A DNA stretch of 64,000 nt, taken from assembly GCA_030149245.1 (NCBI GenBank), contig JASBRX010000023.1, forward strand, positions 173,340-237,339, written 5' to 3'. The DNA comes from Sphingomonas bacterium. Lineage in GTDB: Bacteria > Pseudomonadota > Alphaproteobacteria > Sphingomonadales > Sphingomonadaceae. This document shows, in pieces, positions 54,748 to 64,000 of the stretch. The first letter of the stretch is position 1. Every line of letters begins with the position of its first letter. The position numbers were made by a program, and so were the translations under genes. The notes beneath the pieces were generated by a model, which was not told the DNA's origin, did no database searches, and worked only from the letters and a program-made list of their open reading frames with translations.

Positions 54748-56313
54748 TCAGGGCTGCTCGCCGACCGGGGCGACATATTCGCCCATGTCGGGGCCGGGAT
54801 CCTGCGGCTCGCCATGCTGCAGGTTCGAGTTCCAGATGCCGTAGATGAAGTACAGCGCAACCGCACCCAGCATGTACCACAGGAAGAATTTGAGCACGCC
54901 CCACGGCACGGTGCTGATGAGGTAGCCGCACGACAGGATGCCGAGGATCGGCAGCACCGGATACAGCGGCACCTTGAACCCGCGCGGCAGCTCGGGTGCG
55001 GCGCGGCGGAGGTAGATTACCGACAGGCAGACGATCGCGAACGCCGCGAGCGTACCGACCGAGGTCATGTCGCCGAGCACGTTGATGTCGAAGAAGCCGG
55101 CCGCAACCGCGGTGATCACGCCGACCACCAGCGTGTTGATCCACGGCGTCTTGAACTTGGAGTGGACCGTCGCGAACACCTTGGGGAGCAGGCCGTCGCG
55201 CGCCATGGTGTAGAAGATGCGCGTCTGCGCATACATCAGCACCAGCACCACCGAAGTCAGGCCGATGATCGCACCGACCTTGATCGTCTTGGCGAGCCAC
55301 GCCCATTGTGCGCCGAATGCATCGACCACCACCGCGACCGGATCGGGCACGTTGAGCGTGTTGTAAGGGACGAGCAGGGTCATGATCGCCGCGACCAGCA
55401 TGTAGATCACGGTGCAGACGACCAGTGATCCGATGATGCCGAACGGCATGTCCTTGGCCGGGTTCTTGGCCTCCTGACCCGCGGTCGAAACCGCTTCGAA
55501 GCCGATATAGGCAAAGAACACGATCGACGCGGCGCGCATGATGCCGTCAATGCCGAACTTGCCGTCACCCTCATTCGCCGGGATGAACGGCACCCAGTTT
55601 TTGGCCGCCAGATCGGTGAAGTTGGCAAGCACGATCAGGCCGCCGACCACGATGAACGCGGTGAGCACGCTCACCTTGATCGCGACGATGACGTTGTTGA
55701 CCTTCGCCGATTCGGACACGCCGAGCACCAGCAGTAGCGCGAGCGAGATGCAGATCAGGAAGGCAGGGAGGTTGAAGATCGTCGTCACGCCGACGCCGTC
55801 AACCATCACCTGCGCGCCGTCCTTCATCAGCGGGTAGCCGGCCGGGCCGGTGAATTGTGCGGGTATCTGCAACCCGAAATCGGCGAGCAGACTGACCACG
55901 TAACCGCCCCAGCCGACCGCGACCACCGACGCGGCAAGGCCGTATTCGAGTAGCAGCAGCGCGCCCATGATCCACGCGACGAACTCGCCGAGCGTGGTGT
56001 AACCATAGGTATAGGCCGAACCGGAAACGGGGAGGGTCGAGGAAAGTTCAGCGTAGCACAGACCCGCAAACGCGCAGACAATACCCGCCACGACGAACGA
56101 CAGCAGCACGGCCGGCCCGGCATGGAGCGCCGCGGCGCTGCCGGTGCGGACAAAGATGCCGGCGCCGATGATGCAGCCGACGCCAAGAAGGAGCAGGTTC
56201 CATTTGCCAAGCGTGCGCTTGAGCTCGCTCGACGCCGTCTCGCGTTGAACCTGGGCAATCGATTTGCGCGCAAACATGCGCGTCACGATCCCCGGTTTGG
56301 ATGCTGTTGCCAT
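54748..56313 (-). CDS. APC-superfamily amino acid permease
   Basis: 521 residues with about 12 to 14 helices. Typical APC phrases: LLLGVGCIIGAGIFVRTG in TM1, CYAELSSTLPVSGSAYTYGYTTLGE in TM3, and FFAYIGFEAVSTAGQEAKNPAKDMP in TM6. This is the YfnA/CAT-type cationic or neutral amino acid transporter branch. Substrate not decided. Confidence 0.92.
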   Translation of the reverse strand: MATASKPGIVTRMFARKSIAQVQRETASSELKRTLGKWNLLLLGVGCIIGAGIFVRTGSAAALHAGPAVLLSFVVAGIVCAFAGLCYAELSSTLPVSGSAYTYGYTTLGEFVAWIMGALLLLEYGLAASVVAVGWGGYVVSLLADFGLQIPAQFTGPAGYPLMKDGAQVMVDGVGVTTIFNLPAFLICISLALLLVLGVSESAKVNNVIVAIKVSVLTAFIVVGGLIVLANFTDLAAKNWVPFIPANEGDGKFGIDGIMRAASIVFFAYIGFEAVSTAGQEAKNPAKDMPFGIIGSLVVCTVIYMLVAAIMTLLVPYNTLNVPDPVAVVVDAFGAQWAWLAKTIKVGAIIGLTSVVLVLMYAQTRIFYTMARDGLLPKVFATVHSKFKTPWINTLVVGVITAVAAGFFDINVLGDMTSVGTLAAFAIVCLSVIYLRRAAPELPRGFKVPLYPVLPILGILSCGYLISTVPWGVLKFFLWYMLGAVALYFIYGIWNSNLQHGEPQDPGPDMGEYVAPVGEQP

Positions 56314-56435
56314 GAATTATCCCCCGCGCCCTGAACGCGATTTGTTGAGTTTGTGGACGTGCCGGAAGCCTAACCGCAATTCGGTCGCACGCAATCCCCG
56401 AATTGCAGCTTTGTTACAAATGATACGGCGCGGAC

Positions 56436-56858
56436 TTACCCAATCGCATCGCCGCGCGCGAGCATCGCGTCCACGGTGGCGCCATCGACCAGCATCGGCC
56501 CCAGCTTGCGCCCGGCAAACAGGTGAACGTGCAGATGCCCGACCGTCTGATGCGCGTCGGCCCCGGCATTGGCGAGCAGGCGATATCCCTGCGCGACCAA
56601 CCCCGCCTCGCGCGCCACCTTGCCCACCGCGCGCACGAACCCCGCAATCTCCGCATCGCTCGCCCGCGCGCTGAAATCGTCCCAGCTGACATAGGCGCCC
56701 TTCGGGATCACCAGGATATGGGTCGGCGCGATCGGCGCGATATCGGGAAAGGCGAGGGCGTAGTCGTCCTCGTAGATGCGCGTGGTCGGAATCTCCCCGC
56801 GCAGGATCTTCGCGAAGATGTTGCTGTCGTCATAGGGCTGAGTCGCGTCGACGGGCAT
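56436..56858 (-). CDS. HIT-family nucleotide hydrolase
   Basis: 140 residues. The histidine triad is GHLHVHLF, preceded by NIFAKILRGEIPTTRIYEDD and FPDIAPIAPTHILVIPK. Hint-type purine nucleoside phosphoramidase is the likely activity. AAGGAG precedes the ATG. It follows hisE on the same strand across a palindromic repeat, a neighbour relation often seen in alphaproteobacteria. Confidence 0.92.
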   Translation of the reverse strand: MPVDATQPYDDSNIFAKILRGEIPTTRIYEDDYALAFPDIAPIAPTHILVIPKGAYVSWDDFSARASDAEIAGFVRAVGKVAREAGLVAQGYRLLANAGADAHQTVGHLHVHLFAGRKLGPMLVDGATVDAMLARGDAIG

Positions 56859-56890
56859 CAGGGTCTCCTTTCCGCCTGTCATAGCCAGCC

Positions 56891-56998
56891 CGTCACCCCC
56901 GCGAAAGCGGGGGCCCATCTCCTATGCTGGCCAAATCCAAATCCGGTGGGGTTGGTGGACAATCCGGGAGATGGGCCCCCGCTTTCGCGGGGGTGACG
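56891..56998. repeat. Palindromic repeat with perfect 32-bp arms
   Basis: CGTCACCCCCGCGAAAGCGG at 56891 begins a 32-bp arm repeated in perfect inversion ending at 56998; the loop is 44 bp. Each arm is itself a hairpin (CCCCGCGAAAGCGGGG). It lies between hisE and the HIT gene. Confidence 0.9.
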
Positions 56999-57004
56999 AT
57001 CAGC

Positions 57005-57325
57005 TCAGCCGTTCCGGCTGGCCTTTTCCTCGATCCCCGACACGCCTTCGCGCCGCGCCAGTTCGGCCCGGACGTCATCAAGGCTCAATTCCATATCGGC
57101 GAGCAGCATGAGCAAGTGGAAGATCAGGTCCGCCGCCTCTCCGGTCAGTCCGTCGCGGTCGTCCTGCACCGCGGCGATCGCGGCTTCGACCGCTTCCTCG
57201 CCCAGCTTCTGCGCGATCTTGGCGCGGCCCTTGGCGGTCAGCTTGGCGACATAGGAGGATGCCGGATCGCCCAGTCGGCGTTCACGGATCACGGTTTCGA
57301 GCGTGGCGAGGATGTCGTCGGCCAT
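57005..57325 (-). CDS. hisE: Phosphoribosyl-ATP pyrophosphatase HisE
   Basis: 106 residues of the MazG-like HisE family: SYVAKLTAKGRAKIAQKLGEEAVEAAIAA and GEAADLIFHLLMLLADMELSLDDV, with the Glu/Asp metal ligands. Second step of histidine synthesis. HisI is not adjacent. Confidence 0.94.
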   Translation of the reverse strand: MADDILATLETVIRERRLGDPASSYVAKLTAKGRAKIAQKLGEEAVEAAIAAVQDDRDGLTGEAADLIFHLLMLLADMELSLDDVRAELARREGVSGIEEKASRNG

Positions 57326-57356
57326 GCCAGCGCAGTCGGTCAGCCGCGCGCCGCTG

Positions 57357-57554
57357 TCAATCCTGTGAGCTGCCCTCGCGCCGCGCCCGCGCGCGGCGGC
57401 GCATCGCGCGCTGCGCCAGCCACAGTCCGCCTGCAGCCATCGCGGCGAGCGCGAGGTCGGACAGTTCCGGCATCGTCCGCCGGCTGATTTCGCCGCTATG
57501 CGCCGCAAATGCGGGTGCGGCGGTCAGCAGGATCAGGGGCAGGGCGCGGATCAT
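57357..57554 (-). CDS. Small exported protein with a PEP-CTERM-like tail (divergent)
   Basis: 65 residues: signal peptide (ending AFAAHS), then MPELSDLALAAMAAGGLWLAQRAMRRRARARRE. The tail has the layout of PEP-CTERM sorting signals (short motif, hydrophobic helix, Arg cluster) but reads P-E-L in place of P-E-P. It may be a real exosortase substrate remnant or simply a membrane-anchored peptide. Confidence 0.5.
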   Translation of the reverse strand: MIRALPLILLTAAPAFAAHSGEISRRTMPELSDLALAAMAAGGLWLAQRAMRRRARARREGSSQD

Positions 57555-57595
57555 GCGCGAAGCCTAAACCCGCGACCCTGCCAAAAGGTTTAAGC

Positions 57596-57826
57596 TCAAT
57601 CCTCGCGCTTGCGGCGGCGCATGATCGCAGCGCCAGCAATCCCCAGCGCGAACAGGCCGATCGCGGCCGGCTCGGGGATCGAAGTGGGGCTGCCGCCCGA
57701 CGATCCGGTGCCGCCGCCCGACGACGATCCCGGCGGGGTCGAGCTGGGCGGCTTGTCATAGGCCAGCGCCGGCGCGGCGGCGAAGGCGGCGGCGAGCGCG
57801 GCGAGGCGAAGGCTGGTACGAATCAT
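57596..57826 (-). CDS. Small PEP-CTERM sorting-domain protein
   Basis: 76 residues: signal peptide (1-22, ALAY), a Ser/Gly/Pro-rich linker, and a canonical PEP-CTERM tail SIPEPAAIGLFALGIAGAAIMRRRKRED. It should be processed by an exosortase (EpsH-type) and exposed at the envelope. GGGAGA precedes the ATG. It lies between hisF and hisE but has no link to histidine synthesis. Confidence 0.82.
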   Translation of the reverse strand: MIRTSLRLAALAAAFAAAPALAYDKPPSSTPPGSSSGGGTGSSGGSPTSIPEPAAIGLFALGIAGAAIMRRRKRED

Positions 57827-57950
57827 GGGGTTCTCCCGTTCCCGGTGGTCAGCGGGGAGGGGAGCAAGAAGCCTGCCAGCGGGTACGAACCCGCCGGACC
57901 AGCCGGAGTCGAGGGTTAACGCCGCGCCACCGCAACCGGTAACTGTCAAA

Positions 57951-58718
57951 TTAACCGACGGTGCGGACCGGAATGCCCGCCCCCGCCAGCGCGGCGTGCG
58001 CGTCGGCGATGCTCGCCTGACCGAAATGGAAGATCGATGCGGCGAGCACCGCGCTGGCATGCCCCTCGACGATCCCCGCGACCAGATCGCCAAGCCCGCC
58101 GACCCCGCCCGACGCCACCACCGGCACGCGCACCTGATCGGCGATGGTGCGGATCAGCGCGAGGTCATAGCCGTCGCGCGTCCCGTCGCGGTCCATCGAT
58201 GTGACGAGCAACTCACCCGCGCCCAGCCGGGCAAGGTTGAGCGCATGCGCGACCGCGTCGATGCCGGTCGGCTTGCGCCCGCCATGGGTGAAGACTTCCC
58301 AGCGGCCCGGTTCGACCTGCCGCGCATCGACCGATGCGACGACGCATTGGCTGCCCATCTTCTCGGCGATGTCGGCGACCAGCTCGGGCCGCGCGACCGC
58401 CGCGCTGTTGACCGCAACCTTGTCCGCGCCCGCCAGCAGCAGTGCGCGCGCATCCTCGACGCTGCGCACCCCGCCGCCCACGGTCAGCGGCATGAAGCAC
58501 ACTTCGGCGGTGCGGCGCACCACGTCGAGGATCGTCCCGCGCGCCTCATGGCTGGCAGTGATGTCGAGGAAGCACAGCTCGTCCGCGCCCGCCGCGTCAT
58601 AGGCGCGTGCCTGCTCGACCGGATCGCCGGCATCGACCAGATCGACGAAGTTCACGCCCTTGACGACGCGGCCCCCGGCGACGTCGAGACAGGGAATGAC
58701 GCGCGCGCGGACGGTCAC
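57951..58718 (-). CDS. hisF: Imidazole glycerol phosphate synthase cyclase HisF
   Basis: 255 residues; catalytic Asp in [16 protein letters not shown] (Asp 11) and [13 protein letters not shown] (Asp about 130), phosphate-binding loops GGGVRS and ASGGVGG. It starts at GTG with its Shine-Dalgarno (AGGGAGA) inside the palindromic repeat that separates it from hisA. Works with HisH. Confidence 0.96.
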   Translation of the reverse strand: MTVRARVIPCLDVAGGRVVKGVNFVDLVDAGDPVEQARAYDAAGADELCFLDITASHEARGTILDVVRRTAEVCFMPLTVGGGVRSVEDARALLLAGADKVAVNSAAVARPELVADIAEKMGSQCVVASVDARQVEPGRWEVFTHGGRKPTGIDAVAHALNLARLGAGELLVTSMDRDGTRDGYDLALIRTIADQVRVPVVASGGVGGLGDLVAGIVEGHASAVLAASIFHFGQASIADAHAALAGAGIPVRTVG

Positions 58719-58722
58719 TTCT

Positions 58723-58828
58723 TCTCCCTCTCTCCGCTTGCGGGGAGAGGGCCGGGGAGAGGGGCCTGTTGAGGGCTCATTCCATCTCCCCCTCTCCCCG
58801 ACCCTCTCCCCTGAAGGGGAGAGGGAGA
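58723..58828. repeat. Palindromic repeat between hisA and hisF
   Basis: Left arm from 58723 (TCTCCCTCTCTCCGC...) and right arm ending 58828 (...GGGGAGAGGGAGA) are imperfect inverted repeats of about 41 bp. The right arm encodes the end of HisA; the left arm holds the hisF ribosome-binding region. Confidence 0.88.
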
Positions 58829-59550
58829 TTGGCCACCGCCAACGCCTCGGCCAGATCGAGCCGCCCGTCATACAGCGCCCGCCCGGTAATCACGCCCTCG
58901 ATCCCCGGCTTGCCGACCAGCGCATGGATATCCTCGATCCCCGCCACGCCGCCGCTTGCGATCACCGGGATCGACACCTCCGCCGCCAGCGCCACCGTCG
59001 CCTCGACATTGCAGCCCTTGAGCAGCCCGTCGCGCCCGACATCGGTGAACAACAGTGCCGCGACGCCCGCATCCTCGAACCGGTGCCCCAGTTCGGCGAC
59101 CGACACGGTCGACACGTCCGCCCAACCCTTGGTCGCGACGAAGCCGTCGCGCGCGTCGACCGCCACGACCACCCGGCCGGGATACGCCGCCGCCGTCTCG
59201 CGTACGAAATCGGGGTCTTCGAGCGCCGCGGTGCCGATCACTACGCGGGTCACGCCCAGCTCGAGCCAGCGCTCGACCGACGCGCGGTTGCGGATGCCGC
59301 CGCCCAGCTGGACCTTGCCCGGAAAGCGATCGACGATCGCCGCAACCGCGACGCCGTTGATCGATTCACCGGCGAACGCGCCGTCCAGATCGACGACATG
59401 CAGCCACTCGGCCCCCGCCTGTGCGAACAGCGCGGCCTGTGCCGCGGGATCGTCGCCATAGACGGTGGCGCGCGCCATATCCCCCTCGGCAAGGCGGACG
59501 ACCTGCCCGGATTTGAGGTCGATGGCAGGAAAAACGATCACGGCTTCCAT
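58777..59550 (-). CDS. hisA: Phosphoribosylformimino-5-aminoimidazole carboxamide ribotide isomerase HisA
   Basis: 257 residues; catalytic Asp in [14 protein letters not shown] (about 11) and [12 protein letters not shown] (about 136). The normal enzyme body ends at [10 protein letters not shown]; the last 16 or so residues ([16 protein letters not shown]) are encoded by a palindromic repeat. The start overlaps the hisH end by 13 nt. Confidence 0.95.
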   Translation of the reverse strand: MEAVIVFPAIDLKSGQVVRLAEGDMARATVYGDDPAAQAALFAQAGAEWLHVVDLDGAFAGESINGVAVAAIVDRFPGKVQLGGGIRNRASVERWLELGVTRVVIGTAALEDPDFVRETAAAYPGRVVVAVDARDGFVATKGWADVSTVSVAELGHRFEDAGVAALLFTDVGRDGLLKGCNVEATVALAAEVSIPVIASGGVAGIEDIHALVGKPGIEGVITGRALYDGRLDLAEALAVANLPLPFRGEGRGEGEME

Positions 59551-60137
59551 CCTAGAAAACGCTGGAGAAGCGCCAGCCCGTAATGCTGGCTCTTTTCGGG
59601 GTGGAACTGCACTCCGAGGATATTGTCGCGCCCGATCGCGGCGGTCACCGGCCCACCATGGTCGGTAGTCGCCAGCACGCCGCTGCCCGAATAGGCGAAG
59701 CTGTGCAGGAAATAGGCCTCGCCCGGCTCGACCAGCGGGTGCGCGGCAAGCGGGGTCACATCGTTCCAGCCCATATGCGGCACATGCACATCGCCCGCCG
59801 GAAGCTCGCGCACCACGCCGTCCATCCAGCCAAGGCCGTCATGGCTGCCATGTTCCTCGCCACGCATTGCGAGCAGCTGCATGCCGACGCACACGCCCAG
59901 GAACGGCGCGCTCTGTTCGAGCACGCGGCGCTCCATCGCGTCCACCATCCCGGGAATCGCGCGCAGCCCCGCCGCACACGCGCCGAATGCGCCGACGCCG
60001 GGCAGGACGATGCGATCGGCCTTGGCCACCGCATCGGGATCGGCGGTCACGGCGATGTTGCTCGCTCCGGCGACCTTCAGCGCATTATGGACCGAATGAA
60101 GATTGCCCGCGCCGTAATCGATCAGCGCGATGGTCAT
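59538..60137 (-). CDS. hisH: Imidazole glycerol phosphate synthase glutaminase HisH
   Basis: 199 residues; class I glutamine amidotransferase with nucleophile Cys in GVCVGMQLL (about 80) and the His-x-Glu of [11 protein letters not shown] (about 182-184). Forms the HisH-HisF complex, supplying ammonia. Confidence 0.96.
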   Translation of the reverse strand: MTIALIDYGAGNLHSVHNALKVAGASNIAVTADPDAVAKADRIVLPGVGAFGACAAGLRAIPGMVDAMERRVLEQSAPFLGVCVGMQLLAMRGEEHGSHDGLGWMDGVVRELPAGDVHVPHMGWNDVTPLAAHPLVEPGEAYFLHSFAYSGSGVLATTDHGGPVTAAIGRDNILGVQFHPEKSQHYGLALLQRFLGWKP

Positions 60138-60442
60138 GACAGCAACGGCGCCAGCGCGTCGGTGGCGAAGCTCGCCGCCATCTCGATCACGCTCGCGGTT
60201 GCTACGCCCGAGCTGACGAACGGGTCGGTCGCGGCAAAGGCCTCAACCTCGGCGCGATGGCCGCGGCACAGGATGATGCCGCCGGTGCGCGGCACCTGAC
60301 GCCCCGCGATCAGCAGCAGCCCTTCGGCAAAACCGGCCTCCAGCCAGGCGACATGCGCCGCCATCTGCGCGTCGACCTGCTCGATCGGCGCGACGTAGCT
60401 CAAGGTGATGACACAGACCGGTGCAGCGTCGAGCCGCGCCAT
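60134..60442 (-). CDS. YciI-family protein inside the his operon
   Basis: 102 residues of the YciI/dimeric ferredoxin-like fold (VAWLEAGFAEGLLLIAGRQVPRTGGIILC, with His and Asp of the putative active site H29 and D73). It overlaps hisB by 1 nt and hisH by 4 nt, so it is fully embedded in the operon. Function unknown in histidine synthesis. Confidence 0.88.
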   Translation of the reverse strand: MARLDAAPVCVITLSYVAPIEQVDAQMAAHVAWLEAGFAEGLLLIAGRQVPRTGGIILCRGHRAEVEAFAATDPFVSSGVATASVIEMAASFATDALAPLLS

Positions 60443-61029
60443 TACAGTGTCCCCTTGGTGCTCGGGATCGTGTCCGCCTTGCGCGGGTCGATCTCCACCG
60501 CCTCACGCAGCGCGCGGGCGAGGCCCTTGAACGCGGCTTCGGCGATATGGTGGTTGTTGCTGCCGTAGAGCGTCTCGACATGCAGCGTCAGCCCGGCGGT
60601 CTGGGCAAAGCTGTGGAACCAGTGTTCGAACATTTCGGTGTCCATCTCGCCCAGCCGCTTCTGGCTGAACTCGGTTTTCCACACGAGATACGGCCGCCCC
60701 GAAATATCGAGCGCGACGCGGGTCAGCGTCTCGTCCATCGGCGACAGCGCATCGGCGTAGCGGCGGATGCCCCGCTTGTCGCCCAGCGCCTTCGCCACGG
60801 CTTCGCCGATCGCAAGGCCGGTGTCCTCGACCGTGTGGTGCTGGTCGATATGCAGGTCGCCGACCGTCTTTACGTCAAGGTCGATCAGCGAATGGCGCGA
60901 CAGCTGCTCGAGCATATGGTCGAAAAAGCCGATCCCGGTGGAGATCGTGTAGCTGCCGGTGCCGTCGAGGTTCACGGTCACATCGACCGATGTTTCGCTG
61001 GTCTTGCGGCTGATCGTAGCGGTACGCAT
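60442..61029 (-). CDS. hisB: Imidazoleglycerol-phosphate dehydratase HisB
   Basis: 195 residues; conserved [34 protein letters not shown] and [13 protein letters not shown], containing the two manganese sites. ATG 61029 ([14 protein letters not shown]) fits the family; ATG 61041 in frame is an alternative. First gene of the operon, divergent from sspB. Confidence 0.96.
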   Translation of the reverse strand: MRTATISRKTSETSVDVTVNLDGTGSYTISTGIGFFDHMLEQLSRHSLIDLDVKTVGDLHIDQHHTVEDTGLAIGEAVAKALGDKRGIRRYADALSPMDETLTRVALDISGRPYLVWKTEFSQKRLGEMDTEMFEHWFHSFAQTAGLTLHVETLYGSNNHHIAEAAFKGLARALREAVEIDPRKADTIPSTKGTL

Positions 61030-61132
61030 GGCCGTCCCCATAGCGGTTGCGCGGGCAGGCGCAATCACCCCTGAACTTTGGTGAACGGCAAGAAATCTTG
61101 ACCGCTCCGCTGGCGTCGCTAGGTCAGGGCAT

Positions 61133-61618
61133 ATGACCGGCAATGTACCCGACAGTTTGATTCCCTATGACGAGATCGTGCAGGAGGCTCTGCGCGCCGT
61201 CGTCGGCCGGGTGCTGGATCAGGTCGCCGCAACCGGCGCGCTGCCCGGCGCGCACCATTTCTACATCACGTTCAAGACGCGTGCGCCCGGGGTGGACATC
61301 CCCGACCGGCTGATCGAACGCTTCCCGGACGAGATGACGATCGTCCTTCAGCACCGCTTCTGGGACCTGAAGGTCGATGATAACCGCTTCTCGGTCGGTC
61401 TCAGCTTCAATCAGATCCCCTCGATCCTGACGATCCCGTTCGCTGCGATCACCGGCTTCCACGATCCCGCAGTCAATTTCGAGCTGCGCTTTCAGGCCGC
61501 CGAAGACCCCGACGGTCCCGAACCGCATGACGAGGCGGAGAATGACGAACCCCCCGTCGCGACCCCGGTCGAGGACGGGTCGAACGTCGTCGCGGTGGAC
61601 TTCAAGCGCAAGAAGTAA
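61133..61618 (+). CDS. sspB: SspB-family ClpXP adaptor
   Basis: 161 residues. The N-terminal domain ([72 protein letters not shown]) binds degradation tags; the acidic linker and conserved C-terminal tail (VVAVDFKRK) dock on ClpX. Delivers ssrA-tagged and other substrates to ClpXP. Confidence 0.94.
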   Translation: MTGNVPDSLIPYDEIVQEALRAVVGRVLDQVAATGALPGAHHFYITFKTRAPGVDIPDRLIERFPDEMTIVLQHRFWDLKVDDNRFSVGLSFNQIPSILTIPFAAITGFHDPAVNFELRFQAAEDPDGPEPHDEAENDEPPVATPVEDGSNVVAVDFKRKK

Positions 61619-61671
61619 GGCTTGCGTTTGCGGTCGCGCATCCCAGCTTGGGCGGGGATGATGGAGGCTGC

Positions 61672-63063
<1,392 letters not shown>

Positions 63064-63084
63064 GAAACAGGGGGAGGCGCGAAA

Positions 63085-63609
63085 ATGGGTGCGAAGACAC
63101 GGATTGCAGCAGTCACGGGCCTCGCGCTCGTCATCGGCGCGTGCGCCTCGAAGGCGCCTGCCCCGGTCGCGCCGGTCGCCACCACCACCGCCGCGGTGCC
63201 CGTTCTCACCGCCGCCGCCTATTTCGCCGCCGCCTCGTCGGCGGCGCTGTTCGCGGTGAAATCGTCCGAGCTCGCCATGCAGCGCTCGAGCGACCCCGAG
63301 GTGATCCGGCTGGCGAAGATGCGCAAGCGGAACGGGGAGGGGATCGGGGGCCAGCTGAGCTTTGCCGGACGGCGTCTCGACATGCTGCCCTCGGCGGCGC
63401 TTACCCCGGCCTACCAGGCCAAGCTCGACGCGCTCGCCCGCTCGCTCGACTTCGACCGGGCATACCTCGAAATGCAGGACGCCGAGGTCGACCAGACGCT
63501 GCGTCTTCACCGCAGCTTCGCCACCGGGGGCGGGAGTGCGACGCTGCGCCCGGTCGCCGAACTCGGCGCCGACCTCACCGCGCGCGAGGACGCCGCGCTG
63601 CGCGACTAG
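63085..63609 (+). CDS. DUF4142 lipoprotein
   Basis: 174 residues; lipobox ALVIGAC (Cys about 20), Pro/Ala linker, then the DUF4142 helices (AAYFAAASSAALFAVKSSELAMQRSSDPEVIRLAKMRKR, and YLEMQDAEVDQTLRLHRSFA). Ferritin-like helical bundle fold is assumed for the family. Envelope-located; role unknown. Confidence 0.87.
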   Translation: MGAKTRIAAVTGLALVIGACASKAPAPVAPVATTTAAVPVLTAAAYFAAASSAALFAVKSSELAMQRSSDPEVIRLAKMRKRNGEGIGGQLSFAGRRLDMLPSAALTPAYQAKLDALARSLDFDRAYLEMQDAEVDQTLRLHRSFATGGGSATLRPVAELGADLTAREDAALRD

Positions 63610-63644
63610 GGGGAACATCGCCGCCTGCCGTCCGCTGGGGTGGC

Positions 63645-64000
63645 ATGTTGATCGATCCTCCCCTCGCCGATTCGCTCCTGCGCGGCGCGCTGCTCGCCAT
63701 GATCGCGTTGATCTGGGTGGTGGTGCAGATCCGGATCGTCGGGCTGCGTTCGCTTTCCAAGATGACCAGCTTCGATTTCGTGATGACCATCGCGACGGGC
63801 TCGCTGCTGGCAGGAGCGACGCAATCGAAGGATTGGCAAGGTTTCGTCCAGCCCATGGTCGCACTCGCCGGACTGTTCCTCGTACAATATCTCTTCGCCA
63901 AGGGCCGCATATTGTCGGAAAGTTTCGAGCAAGTGATCGGCAACGAGCCCGTTATTCTAATTCGAGACGGATCGATCCTGAAGGAGGCGCTGGAACGATC
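63645..64000 (+). CDS. DUF421 (YetF-like) membrane protein, 3' end outside window
   Basis: The first 118 residues are visible. Three hydrophobic segments (about 10-28, 45-58, 66-85) are followed by the start of the cytoplasmic domain (EPVILIRDGSILKEALER). LRSLSKMTSFDFVMTIATGSLLA is the family hallmark. Function unknown; relatives are often stress-induced. Confidence 0.9.
   Translation, partial: MLIDPPLADSLLRGALLAMIALIWVVVQIRIVGLRSLSKMTSFDFVMTIATGSLLAGATQSKDWQGFVQPMVALAGLFLVQYLFAKGRILSESFEQVIGNEPVILIRDGSILKEALER

Overview
The window looks like the chromosome of a Sphingomonas-type alphaproteobacterium. It has high GC, a large TonB-dependent receptor of the Xanthomonas/Caulobacter type, an SspB adaptor beside a his operon, PEP-CTERM-tailed small proteins, and GC-rich palindromic repeats between genes. 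No taxonomic marker such as 16S rRNA is present, so the assignment is an inference from gene content.

Positions 1 to about 28,320 are the integrase-proximal part of an integrative and conjugative element (ICE). The tyrosine integrase sits next to the 3' end of a tRNA-Leu(CAG) gene (28317-28403), the probable attachment site. Reading inward there is a complete P-type mating apparatus (traG/virD4, a ribbon-helix-helix gene, trbBCDEJLFGI), then DUF2274 and excisionase-like genes. The cargo lies upstream of traG: a heavy-metal efflux operon (czcI-like, czcC, czcB, czcA cut by the window edge) with a divergent CDF transporter/MerR pair, a two-gene Gabija anti-phage system, a three-gene HTH/DNA methyltransferase/PD-(D/E)XK nuclease operon, and a fused nucleotidyltransferase-HEPN protein. 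No relaxase, replication or partition gene is visible, so the far end of the element is outside the window.

Positions 28.5-41.1 kb form a carbohydrate-utilisation-type locus. An MFS transporter and a secreted family 3 glycoside hydrolase diverge from a TonB-dependent receptor. The receptor is followed by a tightly overlapping set: flavin-dependent halogenase-like protein, SapC-like protein, JmjC/cupin dioxygenase-like protein, a second and more canonical halogenase, and a LacI-family regulator. Three AACGTT-centred palindromes in the divergent promoter region are likely operators for that regulator. What the halogenases modify is not apparent.

Positions 41.2-64 kb are housekeeping and assorted genes: a DNA methyltransferase fused to an Mrr-like nuclease domain, NUDIX, extensin-like, CHAP, MsrB, cytochrome P450, an ABC-2 exporter pair, QueG, an adenosine-kinase-like PfkB protein, an amino acid permease and a HIT protein. 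Then come the histidine genes hisB-yciI-hisH-hisA-hisF and hisE with two small PEP-CTERM-type genes between hisF and hisE, divergent sspB, fumC, a DUF4142 lipoprotein and a DUF421 membrane protein cut by the right edge. Several palindromic repeats sit between genes here; one supplies the C-terminal tail of HisA and the ribosome-binding region of hisF.
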